Below are positions 1-7,044 of a DNA stretch of 13,255 nt, in pieces. Under the pieces are notes generated by a model. It searched no databases. It had not been told where the DNA came from and saw only the letters and a program-made list of their open reading frames with translations. How positions within the stretch are numbered: the stretch's first letter is position 1; each line of letters begins with the position of its first letter. The position numbers were made by a program, and so were the translations under genes. The stretch comes from Chryseosolibacter sp040902445 (GTDB lineage: Bacteria > Bacteroidota > Bacteroidia > Cytophagales > Cyclobacteriaceae): contig JBBDXJ010000303.1 of NCBI GenBank assembly GCA_040902445.1, positions 1 to 13,255 on the forward strand. The letters run 5' to 3'.

Positions 1-1077
1 CCGGAATCCGGAACGGCCGGCCAGCCTGAAAAGCACAACCTTCCAGCCGTTGAAAAAAAACTTGGAATTGCCCTGGTGGGTCTGGGTACCTATAGTTCGG
101 AGGAGCTGGGACCCGCTTTAACTGAAACGGCTTATTGTCGCCTGGTCGGTGTTGTAAGCGGTAATGAGGCTAAGCGCAGAAAGTGGAAGGCGCAATATAA
201 TCTCAGGGACGAGAACCTTTATAGCTATGATAATTTTGATGACATCAGGTCCAATCGCGACATCGATATTGTTTATGTGGTACTGCCTAATTCAATGCAC
301 GCGGAATTTGTGATCCGGTCAGCGAGGGCAGGTAAACATGTCATCTGTGAAAAGCCCATGGCGACCTCTATCGAAGACTGCCACAGGATGATCGATGTAT
401 GCAAAGAAGCAGGTGTTAAATTATCCATCGGATACAGGCTGCATTTTGATCCCTTCAATCAGGAAGTGATGCGACTGGGACAAAACAAAATATTCGGTTC
501 AATCAACCAGGTGATTGCAAAGCACGGAATGGACGTGGGAGACAAGAATCAATGGCGTTTAAAACAAACCCTTGCAGGGGGTGGACCTCTGATGGACGTT
601 GGAATTTATTGCGTGCAAGGCGTAATGTATGCAGTTGGTGAACTGCCCGCAGCCGTGAATGCGAGGTTTCACACCGTAACGGATCCTGAAAAATTCAGTG
701 AAGTGGAGGAAGGAATGGATTGGGAAATGGAATTTACTTCGGGTATGAAAGCAATTTGTGAGACCAGTTACAGCCGGCCGGCTGATCAATTGAGAGCCGA
801 GGCTGCCAACGGTTGGTTTGAATTGCAGCCGGCTTATGCTTATACCGGTTTGAAAGGAAAAACTACTGACGAACGCATGACAATCAATTCCATTAACCAA
901 CAGGCGGCTCAAATGGATGATTTCGCACTCTGCATTCAAAACCAGTCCGAAACCAGGGTACCCGGAGAAATGGGCTTGCGCGATCTGCAAATATTATTAG
1001 CCATTTATGAATCCGCGCGGACCAAACGCAAGGTTGACTTGCAATTACAGAATTTTAAGGACCTTATCGGGATCTGA
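1..1077 (+). CDS. Gfo/Idh/MocA-family oxidoreductase, glucose-fructose-oxidoreductase-like (5' partial)
   Basis: NAD(P)-dependent sugar oxidoreductase, lacking its start. The frame is open from base 1, so the gene begins upstream; the GTG at 76 lies inside the Rossmann fold and is not the start. Visible in order: an Ala/Pro/Gly-rich linker, the nucleotide-binding strand and loop ALVGLGTYS, the EKPMA motif typical of the family (about 350-362), a YRLHFDP segment, and GGGPLMDVGIYC in the C-terminal alpha/beta domain. The last motif, with Tyr where many relatives have His, fits the glucose-fructose oxidoreductase branch. Members of that branch in Bacteroidota often carry a Tat signal, and the N-terminal linker would suit an exported protein, but any signal lies outside the window. 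The substrate is unknown. It stops with TGA, 72 bases before the PRC-barrel gene on the same strand. Confidence 0.9.
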   Translation, partial: PESGTAGQPEKHNLPAVEKKLGIALVGLGTYSSEELGPALTETAYCRLVGVVSGNEAKRRKWKAQYNLRDENLYSYDNFDDIRSNRDIDIVYVVLPNSMHAEFVIRSARAGKHVICEKPMATSIEDCHRMIDVCKEAGVKLSIGYRLHFDPFNQEVMRLGQNKIFGSINQVIAKHGMDVGDKNQWRLKQTLAGGGPLMDVGIYCVQGVMYAVGELPAAVNARFHTVTDPEKFSEVEEGMDWEMEFTSGMKAICETSYSRPADQLRAEAANGWFELQPAYAYTGLKGKTTDERMTINSINQQAAQMDDFALCIQNQSETRVPGEMGLRDLQILLAIYESARTKRKVDLQLQNFKDLIGI

Positions 1078-1149
1078 CATTCGTAGAGGCATGCCTTGTC
1101 TCTATTGGCATAGAATTTATCCCTAATAGAATAAATTAAATCTACGGAT

Positions 1150-1572
1150 ATGGCTATTGAAGAAAAAACATACCAGGAAGATAACCTTACGGGCATTAAC
1201 CATGAGGGACCGGACGCAAATATCCCGGTTCAGAGACTAAGCGCAACCTCTATCATCGGCGACCGCATTGAGAATGCCGAGGGTGAGGAACTCGGTTCAA
1301 TTGATAACCTGATGGTGAATGTCCACAGCGGCGAGATAGAATACGCGGTGGTTGAATTTGATTCGTTTCTAGGGATCGGGGGTAAACTTTTTGCAGTTCC
1401 TTTCACGGAGATCAAACTAAACGCTGAGAAAAAGATATTCATCCTTCATCGCGATAGTGAATATCTCAAAAATTCTCCAGGCTTTGACAAAACCCACTGG
1501 CCCGACACCAATGATCATTCATACTTTGATAACGTGAAGATGTACTATGGCTCTTACCTTCCACCAATGTAA
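1150..1572 (+). CDS. PRC-barrel domain protein
   Basis: A 140-residue soluble protein with one PRC-barrel domain at about residues 28-105, recognisable from the order RLSATSIIGDRIENAEGEELG, a central IEYAVVEFDSFLGIGGKLFAVP block and a following IKLNAEKK segment. PRC-barrels are small beta-barrels found in ribosome maturation and photosynthetic proteins. Stand-alone bacterial versions of this type are common, often linked to stress, with no defined reaction. The C-terminal tail has the GFDKTHWP stretch that often follows the barrel, then an aromatic tail. There is no signal peptide or membrane segment. The ATG at 1150 is the first in-frame start and gives the family's usual N-terminal extension; no clear ribosome-binding site is seen. 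Its TAA stop lies inside the first unit of a TGTAAGT heptad array. Confidence 0.88.
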   Translation: MAIEEKTYQEDNLTGINHEGPDANIPVQRLSATSIIGDRIENAEGEELGSIDNLMVNVHSGEIEYAVVEFDSFLGIGGKLFAVPFTEIKLNAEKKIFILHRDSEYLKNSPGFDKTHWPDTNDHSYFDNVKMYYGSYLPPM

Positions 1573-1588
1573 GTTGTAAGTTGTAAAG
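1568..1588 (+). repeat. Heptad tandem repeat (TGTAAGT x3) carrying the PRC-gene stop codon
   Basis: Three consecutive 7-nt units: TGTAAGT, TGTAAGT and TGTAAAG. The gene's TAA stop (1570-1572) is inside the first unit. Each unit contains TAA, and the 7-nt period shifts it by one frame per unit, so all three frames are closed. The same unit occurs after the glucarate dehydratase-type gene and at the SIS gene stop. Confidence 0.85.
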
Positions 1589-1626
1589 GTGGAGGCAATT
1601 GATGTGCTCACCTTTTCATTCCTTTT
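1585..1626 (+). terminator. Possible Rho-independent terminator after the PRC-barrel gene
   Basis: AAAGGT plus GAG (one G bulged) can pair with CTCACCTTT ending at 1615, closing a 12-nt loop. A T-rich run (TTTTCATTCCTTTTTCC) follows directly. Stem and T-run are both in the right order for transcription from the plus strand, ending the PRC-barrel transcript before the convergent cluster. The stem is only about 9 bp, so this is a moderate call. Confidence 0.4.
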
Positions 1627-1638
1627 TCCTTAGTCACT

Positions 1639-1712
1639 TTATACCCCTGTGCCCTTATGTCCCTTATGCCCTTATGCCCTTATGCTCCTTATAACCTTAT
1701 ACCCTTATACCC
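1639..1712 (-). repeat. Octad tandem array (GGGTATAA/GGGCATAA type, about 9 units) carrying the aldolase stop codon
   Basis: Read on the minus strand from 1712 down: GGGTATAA, GGGTATAA, GGTTATAA, GGAGCATAA, GGGCATAA, GGGCATAA, GGGACATAA, GGGCACA, GGGGTATAA. Eight of nine units end in TAA. The aldolase stop (TAA, complement of 1705-1707) is the end of the first unit, so the last codons are part of the array. The opposite strand of the array contains no stop triplets. A related array with an identical GGGCATAA unit follows the deacetylase gene at 9989-10042. Confidence 0.9.
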
Positions 1713-2469
1713 TCTTTTCCTTCAGCCGTTTCACAATTTCATCAGCGCCTCTGGAAACGAATGAGCCATCAGCGCCGCAGGCGAAGAAGCGGTAACCGAG
1801 TTCATGATACATTTCATACTCACTGATGTCCTGCAACAAGACGCCGGGACATTTGTTGTGTTTTTTAGCGGCAGAGGCTACCTCGCGGATGGCTTGTTGA
1901 TAGTGAGGATGGTTAATCTGTCCCAAAATCCCGAAGGCCAGCGTAAGGTCTGATGGTCCAACGAACAGGACCTCTACCCCTGGCGTTGCGGCAATGGCGT
2001 CAATTTCTTTTACTGCGGGAATGGTCTCGATCTGAATGATGCAGATCAGATTCTTTTCAACGTTTGCGATATATTCCTGGGAGTTTGCACCAAACCTCAT
2101 AGCCCTGACACTTTTTGCCATCCCGCGTATCCCTCTTGGCGGATAATACATCATACGCACAGCCAGATCCGCTTCTTCGGGTTTCTGGAACTGTGGAAAC
2201 ATGATGCCAGTCGCGCCCGCGTCCAGGATCCGCTGCACTTTGTTCCTGGCCAGCTCATCCGTGCGCACCAGTGTCGTTGACGGTGTGTTTTCCAATACCT
2301 GTAATTGCTGATACATGATCACATCATTGCCAGCACCATGTTCCAGGTCGATCAACACCCAGTCAAATCCCGCACGGCCAATGATCTCAGCAGACACCAC
2401 CGATCCAAGATTGATCCAACATCCGTGAACAGTTTCTCCGGAAAGAATTCTTTGTTTGAGATTTCTCAT
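1705..2469 (-). CDS. HpcH/HpaI-family class II aldolase
   Basis: Metal-dependent pyruvate aldolase of 254 residues, the usual length for HpaI and GarL. Family residues align one position off HpaI: D41-LEH44-G (catalytic His), R69 (pyruvate binding), PPRGIRG at about 110-116, E148 in QIET and D174 in GPSDL (the two metal ligands). Such enzymes cleave 2-keto-3-deoxy acids to pyruvate and an aldehyde. As last gene of a cluster with a sugar-acid permease and two acid-sugar dehydratase-type enzymes, it most likely cleaves the keto-deoxy aldarate or aldonate they make (GarL-like: pyruvate plus tartronate semialdehyde). I chose the ATG at 2469: it gives the conserved MRNLKQRIL start, whereas the extension to 2547 adds 26 residues with no family resemblance. 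No Shine-Dalgarno is seen. The C-terminus runs into an octad repeat. Exact substrate is inferred only. Confidence 0.88.
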   Translation of the reverse strand: MRNLKQRILSGETVHGCWINLGSVVSAEIIGRAGFDWVLIDLEHGAGNDVIMYQQLQVLENTPSTTLVRTDELARNKVQRILDAGATGIMFPQFQKPEEADLAVRMMYYPPRGIRGMAKSVRAMRFGANSQEYIANVEKNLICIIQIETIPAVKEIDAIAATPGVEVLFVGPSDLTLAFGILGQINHPHYQQAIREVASAAKKHNKCPGVLLQDISEYEMYHELGYRFFACGADGSFVSRGADEIVKRLKEKRV

Positions 2470-2587
2470 GTACCCGTTGATTATGCTTAAATAAAGAAAT
2501 TTGCTACATACGAAAGTGTAAGCTATCTCGCCTTTCGCCGTTGGCATTCTAGCTTCCTCCGCCAGGTCCCCACGATGCGCTGTCCAA

Positions 2588-2615
2588 AAACCAACAACTA
2601 ATAACTATTAACTAA
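2588..2615 (-). repeat. Heptad repeat (TTAGTTA type, 3-4 units) at the MR-like gene stop
   Basis: Minus-strand units are TTAGTTA (2615-2609), ATAGTTA (2608-2602), TTAGTTG (2601-2595) and the weaker TTGGTTT (2594-2588). The gene's TAG stop (complement of 2612-2614) is inside the first unit. The unit closely resembles the heptads flanking the DUF6496-like gene end at 6973-7044. Confidence 0.75.
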
Positions 2616-3832
2616 TTCGCTATCCATTTCACACTGTGATCACCCGTTACCGCTATCGTCTGCTTTGGAGAATCCTGATGAAAGAACGACCATGGCCCTG
2701 GTATGAACGGGTACTTTTCAATTACCTTCTCGTTAACTTCGATACCCAGACCATTGCCCGGAGGCAAATTCAGATAACCCTTTTCAATATCCAGTTTCTC
2801 TTTCAGAATTTCATCCGCTAACGGGAATGGATACATCCCCGCCTTACCTGGCGACGCGTAACACGGATACTCCAGCCACTCCACAACAGATTCTTCGCGA
2901 CAAACTCCCAACTGTGCAGCTGCCAAAACTTCGAGCATAGTTCCCCAACTGTGAAAAGCAAATTTCATTCTATTGGCGGCGGCAAGATCAAATACTTTCA
3001 GTCCCATATCGAATCCACCCTGGCAGCAAACATCCATCTGTAACACATCAGAGGCTTGCAGTTTTGCAAGGTTTTCAAAGCCCTGGTATTCCTGTTCATG
3101 TTCTCCGGTCGCAACAGTAACAAATCCTTTCGATCTTAAGTCTTTATAAGCATAATGATCCTCCGGGGGCAACGGTTCTTCAAGCCAACAGGGATCATAA
3201 ATGCGCATCGACTTTGCCAGGTCCATAATTATTGCCGGTGTGTAATTCCTGTCACCCATTCGCCACCAGGTATGCGCATCGACCATCAATCCCATTTTTT
3301 TCCCCGTGGCCTCACGCATTAGCGCCACCGTTTTAAGGTCGGCATCAGGTCCGGCTGCAGGGCGCATTTTATAAGCTAAAAATCCCATTTGCTGCACGGC
3401 GCTTGCTTCCTCGGCGTATTTTTCCGGCGACATATACATACCTGCGCTTCCATAAAGTTTGATTTTTGTTCTTACACGACCGCCCATAAGTTCAGAGATG
3501 CTGCAACCTTCAAATTTGCCCGCAAGATCCAGCAGCGCCACCTCGACAGCGTGATATGTTTTTACTGTATCAGCGTTGCCGGTAAATTTAAATTGTTTCC
3601 ATTTCAAGGGGTCTTTGCCGATGAGGAAATTTTTTATGACAGTAGCGATCTCTTCCTGCGCCCTGGTGAAGGCCGGGCCTGGAGCGTAACCGGTCAATCC
3701 CGTATCGGTGGATACTTTAATGAGCATCGCATCCCTTTTCAAAATTGTGCGAACACCACCCCAAAAAGGCAATTCAATTTTTTCCGGCATAGGGAAGGAC
3801 ATTAAATACCCCGTTACGTCTGTGATCTTCAT
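2612..3832 (-). CDS. Mandelate racemase/muconate-lactonizing-type enolase superfamily enzyme
   Basis: A 406-residue enolase-superfamily enzyme: N-terminal capping domain (about 1-125) and (beta/alpha)7-beta barrel. Active-site residues can be followed: K155-x-R157 in YKMR, metal ligands D185 (VDAHTWW), E218 (WLEEP) and E244 (TGEHE), and the D267 (LQMDV) to H294 (FHSWG) dyad of the mandelate racemase subgroup. The superfamily abstracts a proton alpha to a carboxylate; in this subgroup most enzymes are acid-sugar dehydratases or racemases. Classic members have K-x-K, so Arg at 157 differs and leaves His294 as the likelier base. Located between a glucarate dehydratase-type gene and an aldolase, it probably handles a second stereoisomer of the same acid-sugar class; the substrate cannot be read from sequence. 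The gene starts at the ATG at 3832 with the typical MKITDV N-terminus, 136 bases after the upstream gene. Confidence 0.88.
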   Translation of the reverse strand: MKITDVTGYLMSFPMPEKIELPFWGGVRTILKRDAMLIKVSTDTGLTGYAPGPAFTRAQEEIATVIKNFLIGKDPLKWKQFKFTGNADTVKTYHAVEVALLDLAGKFEGCSISELMGGRVRTKIKLYGSAGMYMSPEKYAEEASAVQQMGFLAYKMRPAAGPDADLKTVALMREATGKKMGLMVDAHTWWRMGDRNYTPAIIMDLAKSMRIYDPCWLEEPLPPEDHYAYKDLRSKGFVTVATGEHEQEYQGFENLAKLQASDVLQMDVCCQGGFDMGLKVFDLAAANRMKFAFHSWGTMLEVLAAAQLGVCREESVVEWLEYPCYASPGKAGMYPFPLADEILKEKLDIEKGYLNLPPGNGLGIEVNEKVIEKYPFIPGPWSFFHQDSPKQTIAVTGDHSVKWIAN

Positions 3833-3927
3833 TTTACCAGAGGTGTTGATGTGTTGGTGTTTCTGTCTTGTTATTTGTTTACCATTCTCGCGGCGTGATC
3901 TTGCCCTTTACTATTTCTTCGGCTTGC

Positions 3928-3965
3928 ACTTATAACTTACAACTTACAACTTACAACTTACAACT
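3928..3965 (-). repeat. Heptad tandem repeat (TGTAAGT x4 plus TATAAGT) after the glucarate dehydratase-type gene
   Basis: Five consecutive heptads on the plus strand: ACTTATA then ACTTACA four times, followed by ACT. Read with the gene (minus strand) this is TGTAAGT repeated, the same unit found at the PRC-barrel stop. It begins 3 nt after the gene's TAG stop. Each unit contains TAA, closing every frame within three units. Confidence 0.92.
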
Positions 3966-3968
3966 CCT

Positions 3969-5276
3969 CTACCATCGCGGCAGCACTCGCTTCCAACTTG
4001 GATCTACATGCTTTCGCATTTCAGCTTCATCGTCTCGTTTTTTATAGGGTACTTTTTTATATAGCTCTTTTCCTCTTTCCAGTTGATCATAATCAAGATC
4101 TACACCCAGTCCGGGTTTTTCAGGAATGGTTACACACCCGTCTTTAATTGGAATTTTTCCGCCCGCGACCACTTCATCTTTTTCAGATTGCCATGGGTAA
4201 TGGGTATCACAGGCATACGTTAGGTGTGGCGTTGCCGCTGCCACATGCGCCATGGCCATCAGCGAAATTCCCAGGTGGCTGTTCGAATGCATGGAGAGAC
4301 CGATGTTGAAAGTTTCCGCTAACCTGGCCAGGTGCTGAACCTGCCGCATTCCACCCCAATAATGGTGGTCGCATAAAATAACCTGTACGGCATCGGAAGC
4401 AACGGAGGCGGGTATGTCGCCGAAAGAGGTGACGGCTACGTTACTCGCCAGCGGCGTGTTTATATTCAGGGCCATCAATTGTTTTCGTACACTAGCCATA
4501 TTGTTGATCCCTGCCGTTGGATCTTCAAGATAACCGCCGTTCGAAAGTTCCCGGGCCAGCTCCTTGCCAACACGTACGGAAGTTTCAACGGTCCAGGCTG
4601 AATTAGGGTCGATGCGCAACGGCATGGAAGGCCCGAACTCATGGTACATGAGTTTGACGGTTTCGATCTCCAACTCGGGATCAAGTACGCCTCCTTTGAA
4701 TTTTACGGTACCGAATCCGTATCGCGCGATCATTTTTTTTACTTGTGCCACCAGGGCTTCCGGCGTCAGGGCTTCTCCATACTCATCATTGCGCGCATCA
4801 CGTCCCTCACCTCCGCCCCCCGCGTGTTTGTAGAAGGGATACGCAGAGAAAGGTACTTTGTCCCTCACGCGTCCTCCGATAAGATCGCACACCGGTGTTC
4901 CTGTACTTCTGCCGATCAGATCGAGGCATGCGACTTCAATCGCCGCGAAGGTCCGGCTGGCTTCATCCAATGGATTTTCTCCGGGTACCAGATAAGTTTG
5001 GGAGCTATCCTGGCCCGCGGCTCGCTTATACTTCATTTCAGGATTTAATTCTCCGGTGATACGGAAAGCGCTCTTGCCAATGATCTTGTCCTTAAGTGCG
5101 CGCAGGGCTGCTGCCGGGATCTCGCCCCCATACGTTTCGTTGATCCCCACAATGCCATCTTCACTTTCGAGTTCGATGATCGTGCGCAAAGCGTAAGGCG
5201 CGTGAAGTCCATAGGAACTTCGCAATGGTGGATCAGCTACAGCGATGGAATGTACCCGGAGATCTTTTATTTTCAT
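3969..5276 (-). CDS. gudD: Glucarate dehydratase-family enzyme (GudD-like)
   Basis: Enolase-superfamily acid-sugar dehydratase of 435 residues, near the E. coli GudD length. The GudD active-site set is present with steadily shifting offsets: K192-x-K194 (VKFKGG), D223 (RIDPNSAW), E251 (EDP), N279 (ASN) as third metal ligand, D303 (CDHHYW) and H330-x-N332 (HSNSH). The C-terminal EKPGLGVDLD block is also typical. GudD dehydrates D-glucarate or L-idarate to 5-keto-4-deoxyglucarate; with every key residue intact this activity is likely, though close relatives may prefer other diacids. The first open start (5285) is a TTG; I take the ATG at 5276, giving MKIKDLRVHSI. A glycine-rich loop (KHAGGGGEGRD, about 150-160) lies after the first barrel strand. 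It sits 119 bases downstream of the GntP-type permease gene and probably shares its transcript. Confidence 0.87.
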   Translation of the reverse strand: MKIKDLRVHSIAVADPPLRSSYGLHAPYALRTIIELESEDGIVGINETYGGEIPAAALRALKDKIIGKSAFRITGELNPEMKYKRAAGQDSSQTYLVPGENPLDEASRTFAAIEVACLDLIGRSTGTPVCDLIGGRVRDKVPFSAYPFYKHAGGGGEGRDARNDEYGEALTPEALVAQVKKMIARYGFGTVKFKGGVLDPELEIETVKLMYHEFGPSMPLRIDPNSAWTVETSVRVGKELARELSNGGYLEDPTAGINNMASVRKQLMALNINTPLASNVAVTSFGDIPASVASDAVQVILCDHHYWGGMRQVQHLARLAETFNIGLSMHSNSHLGISLMAMAHVAAATPHLTYACDTHYPWQSEKDEVVAGGKIPIKDGCVTIPEKPGLGVDLDYDQLERGKELYKKVPYKKRDDEAEMRKHVDPSWKRVLPRW

Positions 5277-5395
5277 TCTGTTCAATATTCATTTCATACA
5301 TACCTATACCCCTTTCTCCATCCATCAATTGCCACCAGCTTTTAACTAGTGGATTCAATTACTAAGTCATTGTGGGCTTTAGCCTTATTCCCTAA

Positions 5396-6814
5396 TCAGA
5401 CCAACGGAAAGATCTTCGCCATCAACATCGTCGCTGCCAGACCCGTGAAACCCATGACCGCTAACAGTATGGAAAAATTGCGGATGGTTTCCGCTTCGGT
5501 AAAACCACTCATCTTGCAAATGATCCAGAACCCGCTGTCATTCATCCATGGAAACACTTTCGAACCACAGCCAATCACAATCGCAAGATAGACAGGATGA
5601 AAACCTAATGCGCCAGGTATGTTCAACACTGTAAGTATTCCCACAGCAGTGATCATTGCCACGGTTGCCGATCCCTGTGCTGTTCTGATCACCGCGGTCA
5701 GAAAAAAGGCCAGGGGCAGGGTTGCAAGTTTGTAGTCGGCGGAAATCCCTATCAACCAGTATCCAATGGAAGTCTGCTGAAGCATCGCCCCGAACGCACC
5801 ACCCATACAGGTGATCAGGATAATTGTGCCTGCACTGGAGATCGCTTTTTCTATTGGCTTCTCCAATTCTTTTAAACGATAGGAATACTGTTGCGCCAGT
5901 AAGTAAAGACCAATGCACGTACCGGCGAAGAGAGCGATCACAGGATTCCCGATGATATTTAACAGCACCCGGACGTTTTCAGGCAATACAACGTCCATGT
6001 TGCTGACAATGGTGTCGACTGCGATCAGGAAAACCGGTAGCGCTATCGGGAGATTTGACATGAAAAACGATGGCAGCTGCGAAGTATCCTTATTTAACCA
6101 TGCTTTCAGGTCTTCAATGGAAGTATCCGCTGTCGTTCGCAGCGGAATATCCTGCCGTTTATTTAACCACACACCATATAACAACCCGACCGTGGAGCAA
6201 ATGCCGCCGATGATGGTGCCCATGAGGATCATGAGTCCGATATTAATACCCAGCGCTCCAGCGGCAAAGAGAGGTCCCGGGGTAGGCGGCACCAGGGAAT
6301 GAGCCATCGTACCTCCCGCAACGATAGCCATCACACACAGCGCGTACACTTTTTGTCTCCGCACGCCCATCGCGCGGGCCAGCGGTATCATGAGATAAAA
6401 TACAGTATCGAAAAAAATCGGAATACCCAACACGAAACTGCTGAGCATGTAGGCTGCAGGTGTTTTCTTTTCTCCAAACACGCTTACCATGGTGCGCACG
6501 ATACGCTCTGCAGCTCCGCTGTCCAGCAGACACTTCCCCATAATTGAAGCCAGCACAATGAGCAACCCTATTTTTTCAGCAGTGTTACCAAAAGCAATGG
6601 CGATACGCTCACCGGGCGACTGGTCTAATAATTTTTTTGTTTCCTCAGGAGTGAGCCCGCTGGCTGAAGCGTATTGTTGAAGGAATTCAGAAGACGTGAG
6701 CAAGCTGACAGCCAATGCCCCTATTAACAAAGCCAGGATGGGGTGTAGCCGGAACAGCAGAATACTTCCGATCACAATAATAAGTCCGATGATCAGAAGG
6801 TGAATGGGGCTCAT
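5396..6814 (-). CDS. GntP-family gluconate/sugar-acid:H+ symporter
   Basis: A 472-residue polytopic inner-membrane protein, full length for the GntP family, with about 12-14 hydrophobic segments from residue 4 to the end. Family marks include the N-terminal LHPILALLIGA segment, FFDTVFYLMIPLARAMG, the SLVPPTPGPL loop, RTAQGSATVAM and a conserved MNDSGFW stretch. GntP proteins import gluconate, other hexonates or small hydroxy-acids with protons. As first gene of the four-gene minus-strand cluster it most likely supplies the acid sugar used by the two dehydratase-type enzymes. The start is the ATG at 6814; no Shine-Dalgarno, which is normal for Bacteroidota. Upstream on the minus strand is a TATTTTG element close to, but one base short of, the Bacteroidota -7 consensus TAnnTTTG. 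After the TGA stop comes TTAGGGAATAAGG, resembling the octad units at other gene ends. Confidence 0.92.
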   Translation of the reverse strand: MSPIHLLIIGLIIVIGSILLFRLHPILALLIGALAVSLLTSSEFLQQYASASGLTPEETKKLLDQSPGERIAIAFGNTAEKIGLLIVLASIMGKCLLDSGAAERIVRTMVSVFGEKKTPAAYMLSSFVLGIPIFFDTVFYLMIPLARAMGVRRQKVYALCVMAIVAGGTMAHSLVPPTPGPLFAAGALGINIGLMILMGTIIGGICSTVGLLYGVWLNKRQDIPLRTTADTSIEDLKAWLNKDTSQLPSFFMSNLPIALPVFLIAVDTIVSNMDVVLPENVRVLLNIIGNPVIALFAGTCIGLYLLAQQYSYRLKELEKPIEKAISSAGTIILITCMGGAFGAMLQQTSIGYWLIGISADYKLATLPLAFFLTAVIRTAQGSATVAMITAVGILTVLNIPGALGFHPVYLAIVIGCGSKVFPWMNDSGFWIICKMSGFTEAETIRNFSILLAVMGFTGLAATMLMAKIFPLV

Positions 6815-6822
6815 GAAGGCAA

Positions 6823-6869
6823 ATTACGAGTTACGAATGCTGGCCTTTGCCATTAGCCTTTAGCTTTTG
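6823..6869 (-). repeat. Short heptad blocks upstream of the GntP-type gene
   Basis: Two small blocks. ATTACGA and GTTACGA are adjacent at 6823-6836. GCCTTTG, a 6-nt unit CCATTA, GCCTTTA and GCTTTTG run from 6843 to 6869. On the minus strand they read TCGTAAC/TCGTAAT and CAAAAGC/TAAAGGC, with TAA triplets. They lie between two minus-strand genes, in the 5' region of the permease and about 140 bases past the DUF6496-like stop. Unit conservation is weak, so this is a moderate call. Confidence 0.45.
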
Positions 6870-6972
6870 GCAATACCAATCTAAGGATTAAATAATGTCT
6901 GAACAAAATACGAATTAGAAGGACAAATGCGAATGCCTTTTCGTAAATTCTAAATGGAAGGGAACATAAGAA

Positions 6973-7044
6973 TTGGTTGTTGGTCGTTAGTTATTGGCAG
7001 ATCCGTATTGTCTAATAACTATCAACCATTAACCCAATCAACTT
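6973..7044. repeat. Facing heptad blocks forming a long imperfect hairpin at the DUF6496-like gene end
   Basis: The left block is TTGGTTG, TTGGTCG, TTAGTTA, TTGGCAG (6973-7000). The right block is AACTATC, AACCATT, AACCCAA, TCAACTT (7017-7044). They are inverted relative to each other: 6973-6995 pairs with 7014-7036 at 19 of 23 positions, counting one G-T pair, around an 18-nt loop, with an uninterrupted AGTTATT/AATAACT next to the loop. The right block holds the last codons and the TAG stop of the lysine-rich gene. No clear T-run follows on either strand, so a terminator role is possible but unproven. Confidence 0.7.

Noticed and set aside
559..990. A 143-codon minus-strand frame within the Gfo/Idh/MocA gene
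   Set aside because: Antisense shadow of a conserved coding region.
76..1077. GTG at 76 as the start of the Gfo/Idh/MocA gene
   Set aside because: The frame is open to base 1 and the GTG lies within the nucleotide-binding strand, so the true start is outside the window.
1087..1096. AGGCATGCCT perfect palindrome after the Gfo/Idh/MocA gene
   Set aside because: Only 10 bases, no room for a loop and no T-run, so not a convincing terminator; may be chance.
1639..1712. The short tandem arrays as a CRISPR array
   Set aside because: Units are 7-9 nt with no spacers, and no cas genes are present.
2470..2547. N-terminal extension of the aldolase to 2547
   Set aside because: The extra 26 residues do not resemble the family, whose normal start is at the ATG at 2469.
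4475..5048. Several open frames of 69-135 codons opposite or within the glucarate dehydratase-type gene
   Set aside because: They overlap a well-conserved gene in other frames and have no recognisable domain; they are shadows.
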